Below are positions 41,670 through 48,469 of a DNA stretch of 64,000 nt, in pieces (position 1 is the stretch's first letter; every line of letters begins with the position of its first letter). The notes under the pieces were generated by a model. The model searched no databases and was not told where the DNA came from. It saw only the letters and a list, made by a program, of their open reading frames with translations. The stretch lies in contig QCCO01000001.1 in assembly GCA_003278895.1 (NCBI GenBank), forward strand, positions 146,566-210,565. Direction: 5' to 3'. Made by a program: the position numbers and the translations under genes. Source of the DNA: Prochlorococcus sp. AG-347-L19 (GTDB lineage Bacteria; Cyanobacteriota; Cyanobacteriia; PCC-6307; Cyanobiaceae).

Positions 41670-42072
41670 GAGATGATGTGGTCCGCGGATTAAAGATTTA
41701 ATTAATCATGATTAAATCATTCTTAAGGATTCATGCCAAATATTTATGACCGATTACTTTATATATACGACAGTTCTGGTGATCGACTCGTCCAAGGTTG
41801 ACCTACTAGATCTTCACTAATCCATGGTCTGCAACACCAAGGTAAATTAACTTATCTAATCTTTACGGTAAGAAAGTTAAGTGATCAGATATTAATCTTT
41901 CGGGATTAATTCTGAACTATCTTAAAAATAAAGTCGTTTGTAAAGCATGAAGAAGTGAGTAATCACTTTTACATTCAAAACTAATTTCTAAGAAAATTCT
42001 TAATCTGATTATCAAATAGATCTCCTCTCTGTCGTACCATTTAAAAAAGACCTGTAAAAGGGTCTTTTTTTA
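41670..42072 (+). ncRNA. Candidate structured RNA ending in a terminator
   Basis: No convincing ORF in 400 bp. Stems: TCAGA-ATTAATC (41885-41897) with GATTAAT-TCTGA (41904-41915) across a UUCG-like loop, AAGTGA/TCACTT near 41955, and a terminator AAGACC (42047-42052)/GGTCTT (42061-42066) plus T7. It does not show tmRNA, 6S, SRP or RNase P hallmarks that I could find. Confidence 0.4.
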
Positions 42073-42122
42073 TGTCTTAAATTTTATTTATTTACTGTTA
42101 ATCCACAAATAATTAAATATTT

Positions 42123-42254
42123 TTATCTCGCTCTTTCGCGATCAGTTAATCCTTTATCAAAAGTAAAAAAGAAAGTACAGATGCTATTCAATGCAACCAA
42201 CAAAAGAACTACTGATCTTCCATGTTGATTTAATTGAAGTGATCTTTGAGTCAT
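42123..42254 (-). CDS. 43-residue single-helix mini-protein
   Basis: ATG 42254, 5 bp after the upstream gene's stop. MTQRSLQLNQHGRSVVLLLV, then ALNSICTFFFTF and a charged DKGLTDRERAR end. Coupled to the 42259 gene. Confidence 0.5.
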   Translation of the reverse strand: MTQRSLQLNQHGRSVVLLLVALNSICTFFFTFDKGLTDRERAR

Positions 42255-42258
42255 ACTT

Positions 42259-42441
42259 TTAATAATCTTCATTGTAATCGGATGGACTACCAGTTAAAGA
42301 ACAAACAACTGATTCCTCTTTTTTCATTTCTTTTATTTCCATTATTGGTCTGCCCATTTTCTTAAGAACATCTATATCTTCTTTAGTCTGACAGCGAGCA
42401 ATTATGTTTCCTTTTTGATCAAAGCAACTGTAGTAAGTCAT
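42259..42441 (-). CDS. 60-residue hypothetical protein
   Basis: ATG 42441. TYYSCFDQKGNIIARCQTKE, DIDVLKKMGRPIMEIKEMKK and ESVVCSLTGSPSDYNEDY. Soluble, mixed fold with three cysteines. Its leader is the GGTTGTCATGAG element (minus strand, 42465-42511). Confidence 0.6.
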   Translation of the reverse strand: MTYYSCFDQKGNIIARCQTKEDIDVLKKMGRPIMEIKEMKKEESVVCSLTGSPSDYNEDY

Positions 42442-42464
42442 TTTATTAAATGCAATTTAAAGTT

Positions 42465-42600
42465 CATGGTTGATTTCAGTTGCAGCAACGCAACCAACTC
42501 ATGACAACCATATATTTAATTTAGGTCAGCCATAGATTTAAATGGCTAAAAAAACATACCTCTTTCCGTACCTAAATGTTCCTCAAACCGCACACATTAG
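42465..42600. promoter_or_regulatory. Divergent leader block, copy 1
   Basis: The minus strand from 42511 reads ATGGTTGTCATGAGTTGG and GTTGC-GTTGCT-GCAAC, feeding the gene at 42441. The plus strand from 42554 reads ACATACCTCTTTCCGTACCT, then GTTCCTCAAACCGCACACAT, feeding the gene at 42669. The whole block recurs inverted at 45995-46133. Confidence 0.6.
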
Positions 42601-42668
42601 ATACGCAGTGTTTTAGTCAAATCAATTATAACAAAGAGGTAGTTAAACGAATATACAAAGGAGAATTT

Positions 42669-42806
42669 ATGAGTGGAGATTTTGAGACTCTTGAAATTAA
42701 TCAACCTAAAATTAAATATTTAAAACCAGAAGATAATACAGAATGGTTAGACAAATTAATTAATAATATTGAGGACATGAAGAAGAAGATATCAAAAGAT
42801 TCTTAG
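42669..42806 (+). CDS. 45-residue WLDxLIN-family protein
   Basis: ATG 42669 behind AAAGGAGAATTT, chosen over an earlier in-frame start inside the leader. MSGDFETLEINQPKIKYLKP, then NTEWLDKLINNIEDMKKKIS. Longest member of the family; its 3' end is duplicated at 38381. Confidence 0.65.
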   Translation: MSGDFETLEINQPKIKYLKPEDNTEWLDKLINNIEDMKKKISKDS

Positions 42807-42920
42807 AAATTTAAGAAAGAAACTTTTTTATTTGATCTTTAGTTTGAATGAAAAGAAATTCAAAAAAGAATTTAAATTTTGTATTTAAGGTAACCGCTTT
42901 TTTGTGAGCATTATTCAGAA
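42753..42920 (+). repeat. 167-bp direct repeat, copy 2 (parent copy)
   Basis: Covers the last 54 bases of the WLDxLIN gene and 114 bases after it. Copy 1 at 38381-38547 lacks the 5' part of the gene, so this is the likely source. Confidence 0.75.
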
Positions 42921-42941
42921 TAAGAGTCCGACTATTTTTTT

Positions 42942-43085
42942 ATGCAAAAAAATTTAGATGAAAATTCTTATGAAAAAAGAATTGAAAATATAGAAAAAGG
43001 AAAATCTTATTTAAAAAGTAATGGATTTTTTAAATCAAAATCTAATTTATTCGAAGACATACAAAGATTTATCTATAAAAGGTAA
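42942..43085 (+). CDS. 47-residue basic hypothetical protein
   Basis: ATG 42942 to TAA 43085. MQKNLDENSYEKRIENIEKG, KSYLKSNGFFKSKSNLFEDI and a basic end. Helical, soluble, unrecognised. Confidence 0.5.
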   Translation: MQKNLDENSYEKRIENIEKGKSYLKSNGFFKSKSNLFEDIQRFIYKR

Positions 43086-43203
43086 TTTAAAAAATATTTT
43101 TTACTTTTGATTAATTAAATCTCTCCATAAGCAAGCCATTACATAAAAGAAAGAAAGACTTGAAAAGGTTAGGAGAAAAAAAGAATGGGTCAATTTTCTA
43201 TAA

Positions 43204-43308
43204 CTAAATTAGACCAAATAATCCTACAGTAAAACCAACAGCCGAAAAGAATATGAACTCAATCAAATCTCTTGGGGCAGAGTTCATAAATAAACCGATT
43301 TGAGTCAT
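43204..43308 (-). CDS. 34-residue single-helix mini-protein
   Basis: ATG 43308, four bases after the stop of the 43313 gene. MTQIGLFMNSAPRDLIEFIF then a helix ending GFTVGLFGLI. Operon with the upstream secreted protein. Confidence 0.45.
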   Translation of the reverse strand: MTQIGLFMNSAPRDLIEFIFFSAVGFTVGLFGLI

Positions 43309-43312
43309 GATT

Positions 43313-43507
43313 TTATGACTTGATAGAATCTCTTAAATCAAACTTTTCAGCTTTTTCAATTTGACACTCAGTATCATCTTCAGCACATTTGATTTCAGCT
43401 TTTTTGTTTATGTGGCTACTACAACCGCCTGCTATGACTGGTAAACCGGTCGTAGCTGTAAAACCAGTTAAACATGCAAAAGCTATATAAGGAAAAAGAC
43501 TTTTCAT
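43313..43507 (-). CDS. Secreted 64-residue Cys-rich protein
   Basis: Signal-type N-terminus (MKSLFPYIAFACLTGFTATT, then GLPVIAGGCSSH), possibly a lipoprotein with the cysteine in AGGC. The mature part has KCAEDDTECQIEKAEKFD. Periplasmic or luminal; unknown role. The 200 bp beyond its start, to 43708, hold no gene that I recognise. Confidence 0.55.
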   Translation of the reverse strand: MKSLFPYIAFACLTGFTATTGLPVIAGGCSSHINKKAEIKCAEDDTECQIEKAEKFDLRDSIKS

Positions 43508-43708
43508 TTTATTGTTACTTTATGTAAACCTATTATGTTACATAAAAAGCTCAAGTGTGAGTATCTGATAATTCGCGTGCACCCTATACCAATCATCTAA
43601 TGTGATTAAGCAAACCTATGAGTTTTATACTTATCTGAGTATTTTTACTTATATGTTGAATTGAAGACTTTAAATAATTAATGTTTGTTTTGGGTTTATA
43701 TATAAGTC

Positions 43709-43864
43709 ATGGATAAAGACCATTTAATTGATTTAATATCTAATAGCATTATTTCTGAGATTAAAGATCTCGAAATTAATGAGGAAAAATTGATTGCAAA
43801 TAATTATTTAAATAATCTGAATTTAAATCAGCTTAGAATAATTTCTAAAGAATTTATTTTGTAA
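43709..43864 (+). CDS. 51-residue MDKDHLI-family protein, second copy
   Basis: ATG 43709. MDKDHLIDLISNSIISEIKD and ends LNLNQLRIISKEFIL, the same length as the 8664 paralogue. About 60% identity overall, ends best conserved. Confidence 0.65.
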   Translation: MDKDHLIDLISNSIISEIKDLEINEEKLIANNYLNNLNLNQLRIISKEFIL

Positions 43865-43942
43865 TTTTTATTGAATATTTATTTAAATAAATGAGATTTT
43901 CTTTACTATCATTTGAATTTTAATAAGTTAATACCTTTTAAT

Positions 43943-44128
43943 ATGAATGATTCAGAAGAATTTAAACCTAGCCTTAAACAGATAAATGAGGATATCAGAC
44001 CTACATGGGAAGATATCAAAAAACAATCAGAAGTTTTAGTTAACAAACTTGGTTGCCCTAGATCATTTGTAGGAGGGATGCTTCATGCAATAGCAAGCGA
44101 CTTCTCTGATATGAAAACTTGGGAATAA
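43943..44128 (+). CDS. 61-residue hypothetical protein
   Basis: ATG 43943 preferred over TTG 43913. MNDSEEFKPSLKQINEDIRP, TWEDIKKQSEVLVNKLGCPR, SFVGGMLHAIASDFSDMKTW. Soluble and helical. The stop abuts the next ATG. Confidence 0.55.
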   Translation: MNDSEEFKPSLKQINEDIRPTWEDIKKQSEVLVNKLGCPRSFVGGMLHAIASDFSDMKTWE

Positions 44129-44278
44129 ATGAAAAACTTATTACTTACACCACTTTTCAAACTATTCAAAAAAAGCACTTTCCTCTTATCACTAAATCAA
44201 AACTCTTGCCCTGTTTTAGATGCTGAAGACATAAAACAGCAAGAACAGAAAGAAGCTATTGAAAGGTTGTACCCGTAA
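44129..44278 (+). CDS. 49-residue hypothetical protein
   Basis: ATG 44129 directly follows the upstream TAA. MKNLLLTPLFKLFKKSTFLL amphipathic start, then a polar DAEDIKQQEQKEAIERLYP tail. Possibly membrane-associated. Confidence 0.45.
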   Translation: MKNLLLTPLFKLFKKSTFLLSLNQNSCPVLDAEDIKQQEQKEAIERLYP

Positions 44279-44340
44279 ACTTTTAAGAGAAATGTATCAG
44301 ATCATATATGCGATGCAGCACGGTCCTAAGACCCCCCATG

Positions 44341-44550
44341 CCACCCATTACTTTCCTAAATTCTGACTTTGATGGATAATAAACATATAAAAAAAATCTG
44401 ATTCTAGCAAAATTCTAGCAGATAAATTCCTCCAATTACCTTGATATGACTGAAGAAAATTTTTGGCTAATGAACTATGTGCCAGTAGTCATAGCAAAGG
44501 TTCTCGGAAACCTATAAAAAAATGTTCACGATATGTTCACGATTTTTGCA
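44341..44550 (+). repeat. EVE-gene 5' repeat, copy 2
   Basis: CTTTCCTAAATTCTGACTTT, GATGGATAAT, and at 44446 ATGACTGAAGAAAATTTTTG giving MTEENFWLMNYVPVVIAKVL then a stop. Downstream GGTTCTCGGAAACCTATAAA matches the sequence after copy 1. TTCTAGCAAAATTCTAG is inside this copy (44402) but after copy 1, so the copies are mosaic. A tandem GTTCACGAT pair follows at 44524 and 44535. Confidence 0.75.
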
Positions 44551-44580
44551 GCTAAAATTGATTGAAAAAATTTGATAATA

Positions 44581-44727
44581 ATGGCAATTTCACACTATAG
44601 AAAACAAAGGATAATGCTTTTAGCAAGACTCAATCTTGGTTTAGCTACTGAAGATCAAGAAGAAATTGATCTTTATAATCACTATCAAAAAAATATTTAT
44701 TTAGAACAAAATCAACAGCAGCAATAA
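44581..44727 (+). CDS. 48-residue hypothetical protein
   Basis: ATG 44581. MAISHYRKQRIMLLARLNLG, LATEDQEEIDLYNHYQKNIY and a Gln-rich end. First gene after repeat copy 2. Unrecognised. Confidence 0.5.
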   Translation: MAISHYRKQRIMLLARLNLGLATEDQEEIDLYNHYQKNIYLEQNQQQQ

Positions 44728-44737
44728 AAAAATATCT

Positions 44738-44782
44738 GATTGACAGTCGATCTAAAATAAAGTGCAAATAGCTCCTTTTTTT
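44738..44782 (+). promoter_or_regulatory. TTGACAGTCGATCTAAA leader, copy D
   Basis: TTGACAGTCGATCTAAAATA, then AAGTGCAAATAGCTCC and six T before ATG 44783. The stem is weak in this copy. A -10-like AATATCT lies immediately upstream. Confidence 0.5.
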
Positions 44783-45061
44783 ATGTCTCTTGAAACTACT
44801 GTTTTTACATTCAAAATTAGTGTCCCTTATGAAAAATGGGCTGCTGTTTATGACAGCGAAGAAAATATAAAAATGATGAAAGAAACTGGAATGACTTGCT
44901 TATACAAAGGTGTAAATAAAGATGATCCAACCAGTGTAATTGTCATTGAGCAGGGTGAAGAAGGTAAAGCAATAGCTATGTTTAAAGATCCAGAAGTTAA
45001 ACCATTAATTGAGAGTGCAGGTCATATTTATGATTCAACTGTTATTTCGAGCTACTTTTAA
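44783..45061 (+). CDS. DUF3764-like protein (92 aa)
   Basis: ATG 44783 directly behind leader copy D. MSLETTVFTFKISVPYEKWA, AVYDSEENIKMMKETGMTCL, VIVIEQGEEGKAIAMFKDPE: a ferredoxin-like alpha/beta fold matching picocyanobacterial DUF3764. Function unknown. Its stop lies at the first base of leader E. Confidence 0.75.
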   Translation: MSLETTVFTFKISVPYEKWAAVYDSEENIKMMKETGMTCLYKGVNKDDPTSVIVIEQGEEGKAIAMFKDPEVKPLIESAGHIYDSTVISSYF

Positions 45062-45098
45062 TTGACAGTCGATCTAACCTCGACCCTACTTTTTTAGA
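45061..45098 (+). promoter_or_regulatory. TTGACAGTCGATCTAA leader, copy E
   Basis: ATTGACAGTCGATCTAACCT, CGACCCTAC and six T. Here the T-run is 66 bp before the next ATG and the hairpin is poor. It could act as terminator for DUF3764 or leader for the 45164 gene. Confidence 0.4.
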
Positions 45099-45163
45099 TA
45101 AAGTACCTATATTTTCTTTTTGATTTAAAAGTTATTATTTTTGCAAATAACGGGATTAAAAAA

Positions 45164-45286
45164 ATGATGAAACTTGCGATCATTTTCTTACCAATTGTCT
45201 TTGCACTTATATGGGCTCTGTTTATTGGGTTAAGAATAAATAGAGTAGAAACTAGAGATGGAAAGAGAAAATTAGTTAATTATTAA
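45164..45286 (+). CDS. 40-residue single-helix mini-protein
   Basis: ATG 45164 (a second ATG follows). MMKLAIIFLPIVFALIWALF then GLRINRVETRDGKRKLVNY. Like small photosystem II subunits in size and build, but not identified. Confidence 0.5.
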   Translation: MMKLAIIFLPIVFALIWALFIGLRINRVETRDGKRKLVNY

Positions 45287-45323
45287 AGGATTTTCCTCAG
45301 ATAACAATCTTATTTTTATCTAG

Positions 45324-45458
45324 TTATTCAAAATCTTCTCCGGTTTGACTTTCACCTTCCCTTTTCCAATAGTCCTCATATTTTAAATTTCTTTTTTGAT
45401 AATCTAATGCGTTCATGTTCTTATCGAGTATGGCAAAAGGAGAATTAGTAAATTTCAT
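45324..45458 (-). CDS. 44-residue relative of the YWKRE family
   Basis: ATG 45458. MKFTNSPFAILDKNMNALDY, KRNLKYEDYWKREGESQTGE, DFE. The EDYWKRE block is identical to that of the 45770 protein, after which the Cys/His tail is replaced by an acidic end. A family member without the metal-binding-like tail. Confidence 0.5.
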   Translation of the reverse strand: MKFTNSPFAILDKNMNALDYQKRNLKYEDYWKREGESQTGEDFE

Positions 45459-45506
45459 GGCATAACACCTCTAAAAAAAATAGTTTATTGAATATCTAAT
45501 AGATAT

Positions 45507-45752
45507 GAGATTTTATTTATCTCAAGTAACTAGATCCTCTATAAGTAAGCTTTATTGTTTTCTCTTCTTGGCTCTTGCAATATACGAAAGATTTGCCGTT
45601 AAAATACATGTTTACCATGATGCAGCTCCTTGTCTTGATCAAGTCCCCGTCCTATGGCTTGATTCGTACTGCGGTCTATCTAATAGTAGATCGGACGATT
45701 TGGTAGCATTTACTACACTTTATTTATAGAGTATTTATACTCAGTTGTCAAC
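45507..45752 (+). repeat. 240-bp repeated element, copy 2, candidate structured RNA
   Basis: Matches 30565-30806 throughout. First stem here is ATCAAG (45638-45643) with CTTGAT (45658-45663). A frame of 74 codons (45505-45729) is open in this copy only and reads IHVYHDAAPCLDQVPVLWLD; I treat it as incidental. Codons such as CCC, GTC and TCG are unlike local usage. Confidence 0.6.
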
Positions 45753-45769
45753 CCTTAAGATTAAAATTC

Positions 45770-45952
45770 TCAGTCGCAATAGACTAAACAATGCTGATTA
45801 GTTGGATGTTCTCTACATTCCCTCTTCCAATAGTCTTCAAATAAATGGTTATCTCTATCAAGATTTCTTGTTATTTCTTCCATTCTGTTTCCAGCATAAT
45901 TAAATGCTTTTAGGTATCTTGGAAGGATTGTGAATTGATTGAATAGTTTCAT
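45770..45952 (-). CDS. 60-residue YWKRE-HP-N-HC-CD family protein
   Basis: ATG 45952 with an AGGAGG site just upstream. MKLFNQFTILPRYLKAFNYA, then LFEDYWKRECREHPTNQHCL and VYCD. The best-preserved member of a four-member family (33566, 33922, 45324). Preceded by the CCGTACC leader on the minus strand. Confidence 0.65.
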   Translation of the reverse strand: MKLFNQFTILPRYLKAFNYAGNRMEEITRNLDRDNHLFEDYWKRECREHPTNQHCLVYCD

Positions 45953-45994
45953 TTAGACCTCCTAGATCTATACTTATATTGTCCTCCTATAGCC

Positions 45995-46133
45995 TTGAAA
46001 TTTATAGGTCGGTTTGAGGAACTATTAGGTACGGGAAGAGGTATATATTTTGAATCAAAAAATACTAAAGCAGTCCTAAAATTAATACATGGTTGTCATG
46101 AGGCAGTTGCAGGGATACAACTGAAGCCAACCA
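45995..46133. promoter_or_regulatory. Divergent leader block, copy 2 (inverted)
   Basis: Minus strand from 46045: CTCTTCCCGTACCTAATAGT then TCCTCAAACCGACC, feeding the gene at 45952. Plus strand from 46088: ACATGGTTGTCATGAGGCAG, TTGCAGGGATACAACTG, CCAACCAT. No gene follows the plus-strand half; the stretch 46140-46370 looks empty. AGATTAAA (46371)/TTTAATCT (46391) forms a small palindrome before the next gene. Confidence 0.6.
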
Positions 46134-46403
46134 TAAATTATTAGAGATCAATTCAAGATTTAAAACACACTCATTATTTAAAAAGAAATCTTCTCCACTT
46201 TAGATAAAACTAAAATAAATCAGGATTTGAAAACAATGTAATCATAGATACCAACAGGTATTTAGCTAATTGATTATATATTTAACACACGAGTTAACCC
46301 GTTCCAATTTGTTGACTCTGAGGTTTTACCGTTGATTCCTTATCTTCTGAAAGTTGTTCCTTGCAGCTTTAGATTAAAAAACGGTCTTTATTTAATCTAA
46401 ACC

Positions 46404-46541
46404 ATGCAAAAGAAAATCGTAAAAAAATATGCTGAATTAATGCATCAGGCGCAACAAGCTACTGGAAGAAAAGAAGCAGTTGGACTAATACATAAAGCAG
46501 CAAAGTTAAAAACTAAATTTGATAATTACGAGATGATGTGA
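46404..46541 (+). CDS. 45-residue basic helical protein
   Basis: ATG 46404. MQKKIVKKYAELMHQAQQAT, GRKEAVGLIHKAAKLKTKFD, NYEMM. Weak similarity to the protein at 272-400. Function unknown. Confidence 0.5.
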   Translation: MQKKIVKKYAELMHQAQQATGRKEAVGLIHKAAKLKTKFDNYEMM

Positions 46542-46571
46542 TCATCTACAAAGCAATTTTCCCAAATAAGA

Positions 46572-46733
46572 ATGTCATTCTTAAATAAATTCTCGATTAA
46601 AGATATCATTCTCTCAAGCAAAGAGGCATATCAAAAGGAACTCAAGAACAACGGTGTGGGTTCACAAATAGGTAAGTCATTATTTAATAAATTCTCGATT
46701 AAAGATTTTTCCTTCAATATTTCCAACAGATAA
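46572..46733 (+). CDS. 53-residue protein with internal duplication
   Basis: ATG 46572. SFLNKFSIKDIILSSKEAYQ ... KSLFNKFSIKDFSFNISNR: the NKFSIKD block occurs twice, mirrored by a DNA direct repeat of AATAAATTCTCGATTAAAGA at 46586 and 46686. Unrecognised. Confidence 0.5.
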   Translation: MSFLNKFSIKDIILSSKEAYQKELKNNGVGSQIGKSLFNKFSIKDFSFNISNR

Positions 46734-46784
46734 GCGTAATTTATAAAGGGGTACCGTCATGATATATAGAGGAAAGGGGTACAC

Positions 46785-46926
46785 TTTCCTAAATAGAAAC
46801 TTTGATGGATAATAAATTCATATTCAAAGAAGTTACCCAAACTTTACTCAAACCCTATATATTCGCCGAGATCCTATGGTACAACAGGAACCTAGCTACT
46901 AGCTAATGAAGTGGGTACTTGATGCT
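46785..46926 (+). repeat. EVE-gene 5' repeat, copy 3
   Basis: ACTTTCCTAAATAGAAACTT, TGATGGATAAT, about 85 unrelated bases, then CTACTAGCTAATGAAG (46896) matching CTACTGGCTAATGAAG inside the EVE gene. Only the two ends of the repeat are kept, so it is the most diverged copy. It reaches the stop of the gene at 46925. Confidence 0.55.
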
Positions 46927-47650
46927 AAAAACTAAGCCTTCCAAATCCCTTAATTCTTTTTTCTGTTTTATATCCTGCTTGTACGAATTGAGTATTATCA
47001 GTCCCGACATCATAAAGAGTATAATTTTTTCCTGCCCCAATACCAATAACAGCTTTTTGAGGAACTTTCTGCTCTTTCTTACGATTTCCATTTAAATCTT
47101 CTACTTCAGAATTAACAATCCCCTCTGTCAATTCCAAGTGAAACTGCTGTTTACTTCTTGCAGTAAATAATCTGTTTACCTGAAGACGTGTAAGTCTATC
47201 AAGGAGTGTCAGTGGCGGCGTATCTAGTGTTAAATTTTCGCCAACATCTTTTGAGCTTCCGTGAATCAAACCACAATCAAGTTCAACAAATCCAAATTGA
47301 AGTGCTGCTATCCAATCAAGAAATGATTTGTCTACAGCATTCGTAAGAGACTTAACTACTTCTTCACCCTTATTTATTCTCAAAGCTTCAGCTCTTTGAT
47401 CACCACGGTAACCACTTTCCAAGAGGATTTGTTCTTCCCACCAACCATATATGCACCATGGTTGTAAATCATTACTTTTTGGATTAATTAACCTATGGAG
47501 AAGCCTATTACAGTTTTTTTCAGGACCTATCATATCCCCCAAAACAAAAAGAGTTATATTACCAGGAGTTTTTTTTAAGTCTTTTTGAATAAGTTCATAA
47601 GTATCTAGATCCCCTTTAAGACCACTTACGAGTGCCCAGCGTTCTATCAT
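46925..47650 (-). CDS. Degenerate metallophosphoesterase-like protein
   Basis: 241 residues. The order of motifs follows calcineurin-like phosphoesterases: ALVSGLKGDLDTY, LFVLGDMIGPEKN, CIYGWWEEQIL, LDCGLIHGSSKD. The D-x-H of motif I is S-G-L-K and the GNH is GWW, so metal ligands are missing and it is probably not an active phosphatase. It overlaps the active-looking paralogue upstream by 4 bp. Confidence 0.6.
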   Translation of the reverse strand: MIERWALVSGLKGDLDTYELIQKDLKKTPGNITLFVLGDMIGPEKNCNRLLHRLINPKSNDLQPWCIYGWWEEQILLESGYRGDQRAEALRINKGEEVVKSLTNAVDKSFLDWIAALQFGFVELDCGLIHGSSKDVGENLTLDTPPLTLLDRLTRLQVNRLFTARSKQQFHLELTEGIVNSEVEDLNGNRKKEQKVPQKAVIGIGAGKNYTLYDVGTDNTQFVQAGYKTEKRIKGFGRLSF

Positions 47651-48462
47651 CTTTCACAAACATGAGATGCATCTTCAGCTTGTTCTGCAAATTCGAATCC
47701 ATTTTTTAAACGCCATGCAAAAATCGGAGGAAGACCGGCATCTATTATTGCTTTACAAGTAAGTTCAATATCATATTCCACTTCTCTAATTTTTACTTCA
47801 TTAGTGACATCGTTATAAACAACATAAGTAGCTTTAGTTCCTCCATGTCTTGGCTCTCCAACTGAACCTGCATTTACTATTCTTCGCATCGGCAATTGAA
47901 TTTCTTTTTCTTGAGTATCTTTGGGAACAGCATTTTTGATCTTTACAGCAATTGAACCATCTGCTAATTCGCGAATATAAGGTTGGTGAGTATGACCACA
48001 AAATAGAATCTCTGCTCTGGCATTTTCAACTCTCTCAAGAGCTGCGAATGCATCCATATCGGGTAGAAGATATTCATGTTGACTATTAGGACTACCATGA
48101 ACAAAAAGACACTTATCTTTACGTATTGAGTAGGGTAGATTAGCTAGATAATCCTTATTTTCTGTAGTTAATTTATCTGTAGTCCATTGATGAGCAAAAT
48201 GACCTCTTTTTTCAGCAAGCTGAGAAGGATAACTACAATCGCAAGCATCTAATCCATCAACAACGTCTTCGTCCCAACATCCCTGACAAGTAGGAATTTC
48301 TTTATCTCTTATTAACTCAATAACCTCATTAGGTTGAGGACCATAACCCACTAGATCTCCAAGACAGGTAATATTTGTAATTCCTTGGAGTTCAATATCT
48401 TTTAAGACAGCCTCTACTGCAGGTAGATTTGCATGTAAACATGAGATGACAGCTTGATTCAT
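47647..48462 (-). CDS. Calcineurin-like metallophosphoesterase
   Basis: 271 residues. SCLHANLPAVEAVL (motif I with C in place of D), CLGDLVGYGPQPNEV (GD), CQGCWDEDV, LFVHGSPN (H) and LFCGHTHQPYI (GHTH). The family hydrolyses phosphomono- or diesters with two metal ions. The D-to-C change in motif I is unusual and may alter metal use. Eight bases after the CobW-like gene and coupled to the degenerate paralogue. Confidence 0.8.
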   Translation of the reverse strand: MNQAVISCLHANLPAVEAVLKDIELQGITNITCLGDLVGYGPQPNEVIELIRDKEIPTCQGCWDEDVVDGLDACDCSYPSQLAEKRGHFAHQWTTDKLTTENKDYLANLPYSIRKDKCLFVHGSPNSQHEYLLPDMDAFAALERVENARAEILFCGHTHQPYIRELADGSIAVKIKNAVPKDTQEKEIQLPMRRIVNAGSVGEPRHGGTKATYVVYNDVTNEVKIREVEYDIELTCKAIIDAGLPPIFAWRLKNGFEFAEQAEDASHVCER

Positions 48463-48469
48463 TTTTAAG

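Noticed and set aside
45505-45729. 74-codon ORF across repeat copy 2
   Set aside because: The equivalent frame in copy 1 has an upstream TGA and no start, differences are mostly nonsynonymous, and codons are atypical. Treated as a probable RNA element.
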